64,000 nucleotides of DNA from Pseudomonadota bacterium (lineage in GTDB: Bacteria; Pseudomonadota; Gammaproteobacteria; Xanthomonadales; Xanthomonadaceae): the NCBI GenBank assembly GCA_023390905.1, contig JAEWBY010000080.1, forward strand, positions 68,735 to 132,734, given 5' to 3'. The notes below the pieces were generated by a model. It was not told the DNA's origin, ran no database searches, and saw nothing but the letters and a program-made list of their open reading frames with translations. Both the position numbers and the translations under genes were made by a program. The first letter of the stretch is position 1, and each line of letters starts with the position of its first letter. This document shows positions 51,183-59,441 of the stretch, in pieces.

Positions 51183-52612
51183 CAATGGGCCACGGCTTCG
51201 GCGCGCGTCGCGCGCGACGCCGGCTCCACGCCATCGCGGCGTGCGAGCAGATACGGCAGCACGATCGCCAGCAGATAGAACTTGGAGGCGTGATACTTGT
51301 TGCCCAGTCGACGACGGTGGCGATCCAGCCACGGCGTCGCCCCGGGCAGCAGATCGGACACCTGTTCGGCGAAATCGCGCACCTGATCGAAGCGCTGCGC
51401 CGCCAGTCCGCAGACATCGAAGCGGAAACTGCCCTTGCGCTGCACATACGGCAGGTCGCCGAAGTGCGTGGCGATATGGCGCCGGATCAGCATCTTGTTG
51501 ATGCCGGTATCCGGATCGACCTTCTGCCGGCGCGGCACTTCGTGATGGATCCACTCGCGCAGATCGACATCGCAGAACGGATACGCCGCGCTCATGCCCA
51601 GGGCATGCGCGGTATAGAGCCCCTTGGCGAACGCGCCCGCCGAACCGGCGATCGACATCGACATGTCGCGCCATTCCCAGGACGTGGTCGCGGTGGCGAT
51701 CTCCTCGCGGAACAGGCCCAGGCGCGCGCGCGAGCGGCGCGAGATCGCGCTGCCGAACAGCGCGTCGACTTCGCGATCGCTGAAGCGCGAACCGGGAAAC
51801 ACGCGTTCGATCGGATGCATCTGCAATGTACCGAGCAGGAAACACAGCTCGAAACTGCGGTCCAGTCCGGGCAGCGCGGTGGGATCCAGCGGCAGCCGCA
51901 GATCGCGCGCCAGGCGGGCCAGCAGCCAGTGCTGGCGATCCATCGGCATGCCGAAATAGCTGTCGGCGCCAAGGCCATCGACCACGCCGTCGCCGCCATG
52001 CCGGCGTATTTCCGTGCCGAGATCGGCATAGGACAGCAGTGCGAAATCGGCCGTCAGCAGCGGCATGTCGGCGACCATCGCCAGATAGCGATCGTAGGCG
52101 CGGCCCGGATCGCACACCAGCGCCTCGTGGCGCAGGCCGAGCTTGCGCGCCACGGCCTGGGCCGATTCCAGTTCGTTCTCCTCGCGTCCGCCGAGGTAGG
52201 TGATGCAGGTAGTGTCCGGCCGCGCATCGGCGAAGGCGATCGCCAGCGTGGTCGAATCCTTGCCGCCGCTCTGCAGCAGCCAGGGCGAAGCCATGCCCGC
52301 GCACGCGCGCAGGATCGCATCGCACAGCTTGCGGTGATAGACCGCGACCCAGTCCTGCGGATGGCGGGCGACCTCGGGAATCTCGCCGGCGTTGCGGAAC
52401 TTGAAGCTGAAGCGCGGATCCACGCTCATGTCGTTCTGCGGGTTGAAGCCGAACGTCACCAGCTTGATGTCTTCATAGATCGAATGCGGCGGATACACGA
52501 ACGCGTTGCGCAGCAGGTCGGCCACCGAGACCGGATCAATCCGGCGCGCGGGTCCCTGCGAGATGGCGGAAAAATCGGGCGTTCCGTAGTACGGCGACAT
52601 CGTTATCTGCAT
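51182..52612 (-). CDS. Asparagine-synthase-like protein lacking the glutaminase domain
   Basis: The 476-aa protein has the asparagine-synthase ATP-pyrophosphatase domain. The PP-loop is LLQSGGKDSTTLA (near residue 114-126), VVDGLGADSYFGMP corresponds to the GDGGDE-like second motif, and PFCDVDLREWIHHEVPR and the final RKGSFRFDVCG match the C-terminal core. It lacks the Cys2 glutaminase half, so it cannot use glutamine by itself and may use free ammonia or a partner. Sitting between the Wzc kinase and a beta-helix gene, it may amidate a uronic acid of the polymer; this is inference. AGGAG lies before the ATG at 52612. Confidence 0.8.
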   Translation of the reverse strand: MQITMSPYYGTPDFSAISQGPARRIDPVSVADLLRNAFVYPPHSIYEDIKLVTFGFNPQNDMSVDPRFSFKFRNAGEIPEVARHPQDWVAVYHRKLCDAILRACAGMASPWLLQSGGKDSTTLAIAFADARPDTTCITYLGGREENELESAQAVARKLGLRHEALVCDPGRAYDRYLAMVADMPLLTADFALLSYADLGTEIRRHGGDGVVDGLGADSYFGMPMDRQHWLLARLARDLRLPLDPTALPGLDRSFELCFLLGTLQMHPIERVFPGSRFSDREVDALFGSAISRRSRARLGLFREEIATATTSWEWRDMSMSIAGSAGAFAKGLYTAHALGMSAAYPFCDVDLREWIHHEVPRRQKVDPDTGINKMLIRRHIATHFGDLPYVQRKGSFRFDVCGLAAQRFDQVRDFAEQVSDLLPGATPWLDRHRRRLGNKYHASKFYLLAIVLPYLLARRDGVEPASRATRAEAVAH

Positions 52613-52623
52613 GGACGCACTCC

Positions 52624-54888
52624 TCAGCGTGCACGTGCCGCGCGCGGGGCCGGCAGGTATTCGTAATAGGTATAGGCGTACTGGCCGGCGCCCTTCTTCT
52701 CCACGCCGTTGAAGATCGCGCCCTTCACTTCCACGCCGTTCTGTTCCAGGCGCTGCTTGGCCAGTGCGATCTCGCGCTGCTGGTTCAGGCCCCAGCGCAC
52801 GACCATCAGGCAGGTGCCGGCGTGCTGGCCGATCACCGCCGCGTCGGTCACCGCCAGCACCGGCGGGGTATCGATCAGCACGATGTCGTAATCGTCGGCG
52901 ACTGCCTTGAGCATCGCCGAGAAATTCTCGTGCATCAGCAGTTCGGAAGGATTGGAGGGAATCGCGCCGCGCGAGATGAAGGAGAGATTCTCGGCCCCGG
53001 CGACCTTGCGGATGGCGTCATGCAGTTCGATCCGGCCCAGGATCAGATCCGACAAACCGCCTTCCCAGCGCACGCCGACCGCATCGTGCAGCGTGCCGCG
53101 CCGCATGTCGGCGTCGATCAGCAGCACGCGCTGTCCGGTCTGGGCGATGGTGACCGCCAGATTGGCGCAGACGAAGGTCTTGCCCACGCCCGGGCTGGGC
53201 GCGGAGATCATCAGCATGTTGTTGCGCGTCTTCATGCGCGCGAAATGCAGGCTGGTGCGCAGCGTGCGCAATGCTTCCATCGCCAGATCCGACGGCGCGC
53301 TCAGCGCAAGCAGGCGCTGGCGGCGCTCATGGCGGCGGTGGGGGGAGCGCTGGGTAAGCTCGCGGCCCTTTTCGCTGAAAGGGATGGAGGCATACACCGG
53401 CAGTCCGAGCAGTTCGATGTCCACCGGATCCTCCACGCCGCGGCGGAACATCTGCCGCATCAGCACGAAGGCGATCATCAGGATCGCGCCCAGCGCGGTG
53501 CCCGCGGCGAGCACCGGCAGCGGCTTGGGCCAGGCCGGGCTGTTGAGATTGACCGCGGCCGGATCGATCACGCGGGCGTTGCCGACCGCGCTGGACTTGG
53601 CGATGTTGAGCTGCTGCTGCTGATCCAGCAGGTTGGCATAGGTCTGGTTGGTCACCTCGACATCACGATTCAGGCGGAACAGGCCCTGCTGCGTATCGGG
53701 CAGGTTGCGGATGCGGCCCTGCAGGGCGTTGCGTTCGGCGGTGAACTGGTTGATCTGCTGCTGCATCGCCTGGTAGGTCGGATGCTGCGGCGTATAGCGG
53801 TTGGCGATGTCGGTCATCTGGATGCGCAGCTGCTGGATGCTCGAATCCAGCGCGATCGTCTGATCCAGCAGCGCACGGTTCTGCACCGCCACGTCCAGGG
53901 TCTGCGTGCGCGCCTGGAACGCGGTCAGCGCGGCCTGCGCCTTTTCCAGTTCCTTGCGCACGTTCGGCAATTGTTCGGTGACGAACTTCAGCCGGCTGGC
54001 GGCTTCGGCCGACGTGCGCGCGACATTCTGGCTGACGTACGACTGGGTGATCTCGTCGAGCACCTGGCGGGCGCGCTGCGGATCCGGATGTGCGTAGGTC
54101 AGCGTGATCACGCCGGAATTGCGGCCCTGTTCGGTGGCGGTGATGTCCTGCTTCAGGCGCGCGACCACGGTGGTCGGATCCAGCCGCGTCACCTGGAAGC
54201 GCATGCCCGGATTGGCGACCAGTTGGCTCACCTGCACGGTGATGCCGTCGGACTGCGCGGCCGATCCGGCGCGACCCTGCAGCAGCACTTCGCCACTGGG
54301 ATCCTGCAGCGTGTAGCGACCACGCTCGCCGGCCACCAGTGTCATCGGCACGCCGACGAATTCGGCCGGCACTTCCAGACGCGAGATCTTCAGCGACTCC
54401 CCGCCCCAGCCGTAACGATCCAGGCCCATCCACGGCGTGGCGAGCTGGCCGGGATTGGACTTGGCGAAGCGGCGCGCGATGAAGTCGCCGATCATCGGCA
54501 GGCGCGCCGGCTGGATGTCGATGTCCAGATCCATGCGCTCCATCGCCTCACCGATCACGCGGCGCGAGGTGAGCAGCTGCACTTCGGTCGCGCCAGGCGC
54601 GGTGATCGCCGGCGGGCCCTGCATCGCCGCGCCGTTGGTGTTCACGCCCGGAGGAATGGCCGGGCGATTCTCCACCTGCACCACCGCGTTGGCTTCATAG
54701 GTGGGCGTGACGATCGCCAGATACAGCAGGCTGGCGAGGAAGAACGCCGCCGTGCCGAACAGGATCAGCTTCTTGTTCTCGCCCAGCGTGGCGACCAGCG
54801 TCGGCAGATCGACATCGTCATCGCGGTTGACCGGGATCTCCGGCGCCGCGTGGGCCGGCACCGGCCGCGTGATCAATTGATTGGCCAT
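52624..54888 (-). CDS. wzc: Wzc-type polysaccharide co-polymerase and tyrosine kinase
   Basis: The 754-aa protein begins with a Wzz-like domain with a first membrane helix (about residues 40-62), a long periplasmic coiled-coil region (to about 430), a second helix, and then the bacterial tyrosine kinase domain. Walker A is SAPSPGVGKT, Walker A' VLLIDADMRRG, and Walker B DIVLIDTPPVLAVTD. The C-terminal tail AGQYAYTYYEYLPAPR is a Tyr cluster that is autophosphorylated. It controls chain length and export with Wza. It follows the initiating-transferase gene by 62 bases and precedes the asparagine-synthase-like gene by 11 bases. The Wzb-like phosphatase encoded upstream probably reverses its phosphorylation. 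Confidence 0.93.
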   Translation of the reverse strand: MANQLITRPVPAHAAPEIPVNRDDDVDLPTLVATLGENKKLILFGTAAFFLASLLYLAIVTPTYEANAVVQVENRPAIPPGVNTNGAAMQGPPAITAPGATEVQLLTSRRVIGEAMERMDLDIDIQPARLPMIGDFIARRFAKSNPGQLATPWMGLDRYGWGGESLKISRLEVPAEFVGVPMTLVAGERGRYTLQDPSGEVLLQGRAGSAAQSDGITVQVSQLVANPGMRFQVTRLDPTTVVARLKQDITATEQGRNSGVITLTYAHPDPQRARQVLDEITQSYVSQNVARTSAEAASRLKFVTEQLPNVRKELEKAQAALTAFQARTQTLDVAVQNRALLDQTIALDSSIQQLRIQMTDIANRYTPQHPTYQAMQQQINQFTAERNALQGRIRNLPDTQQGLFRLNRDVEVTNQTYANLLDQQQQLNIAKSSAVGNARVIDPAAVNLNSPAWPKPLPVLAAGTALGAILMIAFVLMRQMFRRGVEDPVDIELLGLPVYASIPFSEKGRELTQRSPHRRHERRQRLLALSAPSDLAMEALRTLRTSLHFARMKTRNNMLMISAPSPGVGKTFVCANLAVTIAQTGQRVLLIDADMRRGTLHDAVGVRWEGGLSDLILGRIELHDAIRKVAGAENLSFISRGAIPSNPSELLMHENFSAMLKAVADDYDIVLIDTPPVLAVTDAAVIGQHAGTCLMVVRWGLNQQREIALAKQRLEQNGVEVKGAIFNGVEKKGAGQYAYTYYEYLPAPRAARAR

Positions 54889-54950
54889 TGGAATGTCACC
54901 TCGTTGCTTGCAGAAGGAACGCGCGTGCAGCCGCCACGCGCGCGAATCGG

Positions 54951-57260
54951 TCAGGACGCCTGGCGCACGCCGCCGTAGGCGTAGCGCACTTCACCGGCAT
55001 CGCCGGCCTCATCGCCACCGCGCAGGCGCAGCAGCAGATCCGCCAGCGATGCGGCGTTCTTCGGAGAATCGGTCGCCGAGGCCGCGTCGCAGACCGACTG
55101 ATAGGCTTCGGGCTCGCTCAGCAGCGTCAGCACGCGGCCGGCGATCGCCAGCGCGGTGCTGCCGATTACGATGCAGCCGCTGGCCTCGGTGCCGACTTCC
55201 GGTTCATCGCGCGCCAGCAGCACGGGTTTGCCGAGCAGTCGGCCTTCGCAGGGCATGTGCCGGCCGGCGAGCACCAGTTGTGCGCGATCCAGCAGATGCA
55301 CCCAGCCCAGGTAATCGACCAGTTCGACCACATGCACGTTGGCGAAGGTGCGCAGGCCCTCCAGCGCGTGCGCATCGGCCGGGGATTCATCGATCGGCCA
55401 CAGCACGTCCACGTCCGGACGGCGGCGCGCGATCATCTCCAGTGCTTCGGCCAGCGGCCCGCCTTCCTCGCTCGATGGCGCGCCGAGCACCAGCAGCATT
55501 GGGCTGCCTTCGCGCAGGAACGGGAAACGCTGCGACAGCGTGCGTTCCAGTCCCGGTTGGGTGCGCAGGCGTTCCAGGCTTGCGCTCAACGCATCGGCGC
55601 CGACCGCATCCTGCACCAGCACGCGTTCGGGGGGCACGCCTTCCTCGCGCAGGCGCTGGCCGGTGCCCTCGCTGGTGGCGATGTGCAGCGTCGCCAGCGA
55701 TTGCACGATGCGGCGGCTGGCATCGTTGGGCCAGTGCGATCGCGTGGCCGAGGGCGTATCGACATCCACGCACACCACCGGCACTTCGTCGGCATGCGCG
55801 GCCAGGCTGAGCGCGAAGGTCGCCGGGGCATTGGCCGGCACGACCACGACATCCGGCTTGACCTGCTGGAACAGTTCGCGCACGCCGACGGCCATCGCGT
55901 CGCCGCCGCCATCGCCACTCAGGCGACCATCGGCCTCCAGCCCGAACAGTTTCAGTGCCGCCTCGCCATCCACGCCCGGGACGTCGGACAGGCACACGCT
56001 GGCGTTGAAGCGATCATCGTTGACCAGCCGCTGCGCGATCGGCGCCACGCCAATCGACTCGGGCGTGGCCGCGACCACGCACAGCGCGCGCACTGGCGAG
56101 GTGCGTTCGCTCAGCGGGTATGGCTCGTGATCTTCGACGCTCGGCCCACTCCGCGAGGCGCGTACCAGGCGACGCCTCGGCGCGGCGATGACGCGCTTGC
56201 GCTGGGAGGGACGCCAGGCCACGCCGCGGCGGCGCAGTTCGATCAGGCGCGGCAGCGCGAGCACGTACAGCGCGGTCACCGCGATGAAAGCCAGCAGGTT
56301 CAGCGCATCCGGCGCCCCGCGCAGCGAATAGCCGATGCAGGCCAGCATCGCGCAGCCGCCGACCATGATCGCCAGCGTCGTGCTCTTGGAGAATCCGCCA
56401 TCGATCAGCAGATGGTGCAGATGCTGACGATCGGCGCCGAACGGCGATCGGCCCAGGCGGATGCGGCGATACATCACCGCCAGCGTGTCCATCACCGGCA
56501 GCGCCACGCACCACACCACGTCCACCGGCGCGAGTCGCCCGACGCGCGAATGGCTCAGGTAGATCAGACTCCAGCCGAGCAGGAAGCCGATCACCGTGCT
56601 GCCGGCATCGCCCATGAAGATCTTGCGGCCATCGGGCCAGCCGAGGTTGACCAGGATGTAGGGAATCAGCGCGGCGAACAGGATCTGCAGCATGAACATC
56701 ACGCCGACCGCCGCCAATCCGGCGCGATCGAACATCAGCACCGAGCTGATGCACACCATCGCCACCGACGCGGCCAAACCGTCGATGCCGTCGAGCATGT
56801 TGAACGCATTGATGAGGCCGATGACCGCGAAGATCGTCAGCGGAACGCCCCAGATGCCGAGCCGGAAATCCTGGCTGGGGAGCAGCCCGCCGACGTTGTC
56901 GATGTAGAAGCCGGTGCTGAGGATGACGAGCCCGACAATGGCGCTTTCGGTGAACAGGCGCGTTCGCACGCTGAGGTTGACCACGTCATCGGCCACGCCG
57001 ACCGCCACGATCAGCGCGCTACCCATCAGCAGGCTCATCACGAAGCGGTCCAGGAATCCCAGATAGCTCAACCCCACCAGCATGCCGATGAAGAAGCAGA
57101 TGCCGCCCACCAACGGCACGCGTCCACTGTGGTGCTTGCGCGGGTCATCGGGTCGATCGACCAGCCCGACCTTGCGCGCCCACGGTCGCATCGAAAAGAT
57201 GGCAAACAGTGTCACAGCCAGCGCTATCGCGCTGGCCGCGATGATCCGGGGATGTTCCAT
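54951..57260 (-). CDS. WecA-type initiating transferase fused to a degenerate WecB-like domain
   Basis: The 769-aa protein has two parts. Residues 1-350 are a polytopic MraY/WecA-type phosphosugar transferase with DD (91-92), NMLDGIDG (154-161), FMGDAGS (215-221) and HLHH (280-283), which moves GlcNAc-1-P or a relative to undecaprenyl phosphate. Residues 390-745 read like a WecB UDP-GlcNAc 2-epimerase: VRALCVVAATPESIGVAPI parallels the TRPEAI block, and HWPNDASRRI parallels PEEANR. However, the catalytic positions (GDTTT, VEAG, PEE, GHRRE) are replaced (ANAPA, VDVD, PND, GAPSSEE). The second domain therefore looks non-catalytic, perhaps a sugar-nucleotide sensor or scaffold. AGAGGAAA precedes the start codon. 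Confidence 0.85.
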   Translation of the reverse strand: MEHPRIIAASAIALAVTLFAIFSMRPWARKVGLVDRPDDPRKHHSGRVPLVGGICFFIGMLVGLSYLGFLDRFVMSLLMGSALIVAVGVADDVVNLSVRTRLFTESAIVGLVILSTGFYIDNVGGLLPSQDFRLGIWGVPLTIFAVIGLINAFNMLDGIDGLAASVAMVCISSVLMFDRAGLAAVGVMFMLQILFAALIPYILVNLGWPDGRKIFMGDAGSTVIGFLLGWSLIYLSHSRVGRLAPVDVVWCVALPVMDTLAVMYRRIRLGRSPFGADRQHLHHLLIDGGFSKSTTLAIMVGGCAMLACIGYSLRGAPDALNLLAFIAVTALYVLALPRLIELRRRGVAWRPSQRKRVIAAPRRRLVRASRSGPSVEDHEPYPLSERTSPVRALCVVAATPESIGVAPIAQRLVNDDRFNASVCLSDVPGVDGEAALKLFGLEADGRLSGDGGGDAMAVGVRELFQQVKPDVVVVPANAPATFALSLAAHADEVPVVCVDVDTPSATRSHWPNDASRRIVQSLATLHIATSEGTGQRLREEGVPPERVLVQDAVGADALSASLERLRTQPGLERTLSQRFPFLREGSPMLLVLGAPSSEEGGPLAEALEMIARRRPDVDVLWPIDESPADAHALEGLRTFANVHVVELVDYLGWVHLLDRAQLVLAGRHMPCEGRLLGKPVLLARDEPEVGTEASGCIVIGSTALAIAGRVLTLLSEPEAYQSVCDAASATDSPKNAASLADLLLRLRGGDEAGDAGEVRYAYGGVRQAS

Positions 57261-57374
57261 CCAGCTTTCCTCTGATTTTAGTTATTGAAATCTGGTTCCG
57301 CTTCGGCGGCTGACATCCCTTGCAGCCCTGCTACTCCCGACAACTCTCCTGCAGTCTTTCCTTTCCGGTGATGC

Positions 57375-57410
57375 CTACGTGGGCCCGCATTGCCCGCGGC
57401 AATCTACGTG
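57375..57410. promoter_or_regulatory. Nested repeats in the leader of the WecA-fusion gene
   Basis: ATTGCC and GGCAAT form a 6-3-6 palindrome at 57389-57403, and the pair is flanked by two direct copies of CTACGTG (57375-57381 and 57404-57410). It may be an operator in the 223-base region before the gene. Confidence 0.45.
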
Positions 57411-57483
57411 CAGCATCTTGATGAGCGCATGAAGTTAGGTGTACCCGAGATTTCAGATCAGCTGCGTGCACGATCGCGGACAA

Positions 57484-57933
57484 TCATGAACTTTCATTCA
57501 TGCGCGTGATGCGCTCGCACCATTGTTGTGCGCATCGGCGGATGTCGGCGAAGGCCCGCTCGAACTCCGCGGGCGCGCGGCCGCAGGGATCGCGTATCTC
57601 GCGGTTGCGCTCCCAGCGTCCCAGCAGATGCAGGCGCGCCCGCACGCGCGGGGAGATCGCGATCAGCGCGTTGGCGTGGCGCCGTTCCATCGTCAGCACC
57701 AGGTCGGCTTCGTCGAGCATGCCGGGATGCAGTTGCCGCGCGACGTGCGAGGGCATCGACCAGCCGTGCGCGTCGAGGATGCGCGCGGCGACCGGATGCA
57801 CGCCATCGCCGGCGCGGGCCGCCAGCCCGGCCGATTGCACGCTGATGCGCGGCGGCAGGCCGTGCCGGAGCGCGGCCTCGGCCATCGGGCTGCGGCAGAT
57901 GTTGCCGACACAGACGATCAACACGCGATTCAT
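57484..57933 (-). CDS. wzb: Low-molecular-weight protein tyrosine phosphatase (Wzb type)
   Basis: The 149-aa phosphatase has the P-loop CVGNICRSP, with catalytic Cys8 and Arg14, near the start, and the general acid Asp in REIRDPCGRA. In capsule and EPS loci this family dephosphorylates the Wzc kinase tail. I start at 57933 because it places the P-loop at the standard distance from the N terminus. The gene lies upstream of the WecA-fusion gene in the same orientation, with a 223-base regulatory gap. Confidence 0.93.
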   Translation of the reverse strand: MNRVLIVCVGNICRSPMAEAALRHGLPPRISVQSAGLAARAGDGVHPVAARILDAHGWSMPSHVARQLHPGMLDEADLVLTMERRHANALIAISPRVRARLHLLGRWERNREIRDPCGRAPAEFERAFADIRRCAQQWCERITRMNESS

Positions 57934-58074
57934 CAGCCCAGTCTGGCGGACCCGGCGTGAACACCGGATCGGCTCGCCATCACCGGACTTCACGCGGCGT
58001 TTGCCCGCGCCGTCCTATGAATCAACCGCCGCCCGGCCGCCATGCGCGTGCGGCGATGCCCATGAATACATCAT

Positions 58075-58101
58075 CCCGATCCCGCGTCATGCAGGATCGG
58101 G
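58075..58101. promoter_or_regulatory. Inverted repeat before the 97-aa gene
   Basis: CCCGATCC and GGATCGGG form a perfect 8-bp inverted repeat with an 11-nt loop, 26 bases before the start codon; candidate operator or leader hairpin. Confidence 0.45.
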
Positions 58102-58126
58102 TCATCATCCAACCAGGGAGCAGTCC

Positions 58127-58420
58127 ATGCCGATGTTGCGCGTACGCCTGACCGGAAGCGAAACCGATGCCAGTGCGGTGATCAGTGCCATCCACGGAGT
58201 CGAGGGAGTCGAGCGCGTCGAGGAAATCGACGATCTGATGCCGCATCTGGACGATGACGATTCCAGTTCGGCCGGGCTGGTCGATGACATGGCCGGCGGC
58301 GGCGTGCATTCGGTGGAAGTGGAACTGCCCGATTACCGCACCGGCGAGCAGGTGCGCGAGATCATCAACCGCAGCGCCGAGGCGCTCGGCATGGCGGTCG
58401 AGTTCGTCGACGAGTTCTGA
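58127..58420 (+). CDS. Small acidic conserved protein, unknown function
   Basis: The 97-aa soluble, acidic protein opens MPMLRVRLTGSETDASAVISAIHGVEGVERVEEIDD, a beta-alpha-beta pattern resembling ferredoxin-like/ACT-type small domains, with an Asp-rich middle (HLDDDDSSS). AGGGAG lies six bases before the ATG at 58127. It ends 19 bases before the convergent cydB gene. I do not recognise a defined function. Confidence 0.7.
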   Translation: MPMLRVRLTGSETDASAVISAIHGVEGVERVEEIDDLMPHLDDDDSSSAGLVDDMAGGGVHSVEVELPDYRTGEQVREIINRSAEALGMAVEFVDEF

Positions 58421-58439
58421 TGTGCGGCGATGCGTGCAC

Positions 58440-59441
58440 TCAGTGCACGTATCCCTGCCCCGCCTTCACCTTGCCGCGGAACACGCGGTACGACCAGGCG
58501 GTATAGCCGAGGATGATCGGCAGCAGGATCACCACGCCCACCAGCAGGAACCGCTGCGAGCTGGCATCGGCCGCCGCTTCCCACAGCGTCAGGCGCGGCG
58601 GCGCCAGATACGGCCAGATACCGATCACCAGGCCGACGAAGGCCAGCAGGAACAGCGCCAGCGCCAGCAGGAACGGGCGCGCATCGCGCCCCCGGCGCTT
58701 GGCCACGCGCCACAGCGTGGCCGCCGTCACCAGCGCCAGCAGCGGCACCGGCGAGAGCCACCAGAAATTTCCATCCTCGAACCAGCGCGCCATGATCCGC
58801 GAATCGAGGAACGGCAGCCATGCACTCACCAGCCCCATGAAGATCGCGGTCAGCGCGACGAGCGGGCGCAGCATGCGGCGCGCCATCGACTGCATCGCGT
58901 CCTCGGTCTTGAGCACCAGCCACGCACTGCCGAGCAGCGCATAACCGACGATCAAGGCCACGCCGGTGAGCATCGAGAACGGACTGAACCATCCCAGCCC
59001 CGTGGCCGCGCCGCCGGAGGCGTTGCCTTCCACCACCGCGCCGAGGATCACGCCCTGCCAGAACGCCGTCATCACCGAACCGAAGGCGAAGCCCACGCCC
59101 CACAGCCGCTTGCTGCGCTGGGCCTTGAAGCGGAATTCGAACGCCACGCCGCGGAACACCAGCGCGATCAGCATCAGCAGCACTGGCAGGTACAGCGAAG
59201 ACAGGATCAGCGAATACGCCGCCGGAAACGCCGCCAGCAGACTGACCCCGCCGAGCACCAGCCAGGTCTCGTTGCCGTCCCAGATCGGCGCGGCGGTGTT
59301 CATCATCAGATCGCGCTGGTCCTCGCTCTCGGCCAGCGGCGCGAGCACGCCGAGGCCGAGCACGAAGCCATCGAGCACGACGTACATCAGGATCGCGAAC
59401 CCCAGAATGCCGAACCACACCACCGGCAGCATCGTTTCCAT
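58440..59441 (-). CDS. cydB: Cytochrome bd-type quinol oxidase subunit II
   Basis: The 333-aa integral protein has about eight hydrophobic helices and the CydB hallmarks: MLPVVWFGILGFAILMYVVLDGFVLGLGVL at the N terminus, then WDGNETWLVLGG (close to GNEVWL/GNETWL-type consensus) and VFRGVAFEFRFKAQ. It pairs with CydA to reduce oxygen with quinol electrons at the inner membrane. Length and motifs fit the cyanide-insensitive CIO branch. It overlaps the end of cydA by one base. Confidence 0.93.
   Translation of the reverse strand: METMLPVVWFGILGFAILMYVVLDGFVLGLGVLAPLAESEDQRDLMMNTAAPIWDGNETWLVLGGVSLLAAFPAAYSLILSSLYLPVLLMLIALVFRGVAFEFRFKAQRSKRLWGVGFAFGSVMTAFWQGVILGAVVEGNASGGAATGLGWFSPFSMLTGVALIVGYALLGSAWLVLKTEDAMQSMARRMLRPLVALTAIFMGLVSAWLPFLDSRIMARWFEDGNFWWLSPVPLLALVTAATLWRVAKRRGRDARPFLLALALFLLAFVGLVIGIWPYLAPPRLTLWEAAADASSQRFLLVGVVILLPIILGYTAWSYRVFRGKVKAGQGYVH

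Noticed and set aside
51183..52325. In-frame extension of the second beta-helix gene over the asparagine-synthase-like gene
   Set aside because: It would read the real enzyme gene in the wrong frame. The enzyme stop and the beta-helix start form an ordinary TGATG junction.
52822..54978. Long plus-strand open frame antisense to wzc
   Set aside because: It lies wholly over the Wzc kinase gene, whose Walker motifs are intact on the minus strand.
54888..57275. Very long plus-strand open frame antisense to the WecA fusion
   Set aside because: The translation is His/Arg/Ala-rich without domain features, and the opposite strand encodes clear enzyme motifs.
57261..57483. JUMPstart/ops element for RfaH control of the EPS locus
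   Set aside because: I looked for the GGCGGTAG core and did not find it.
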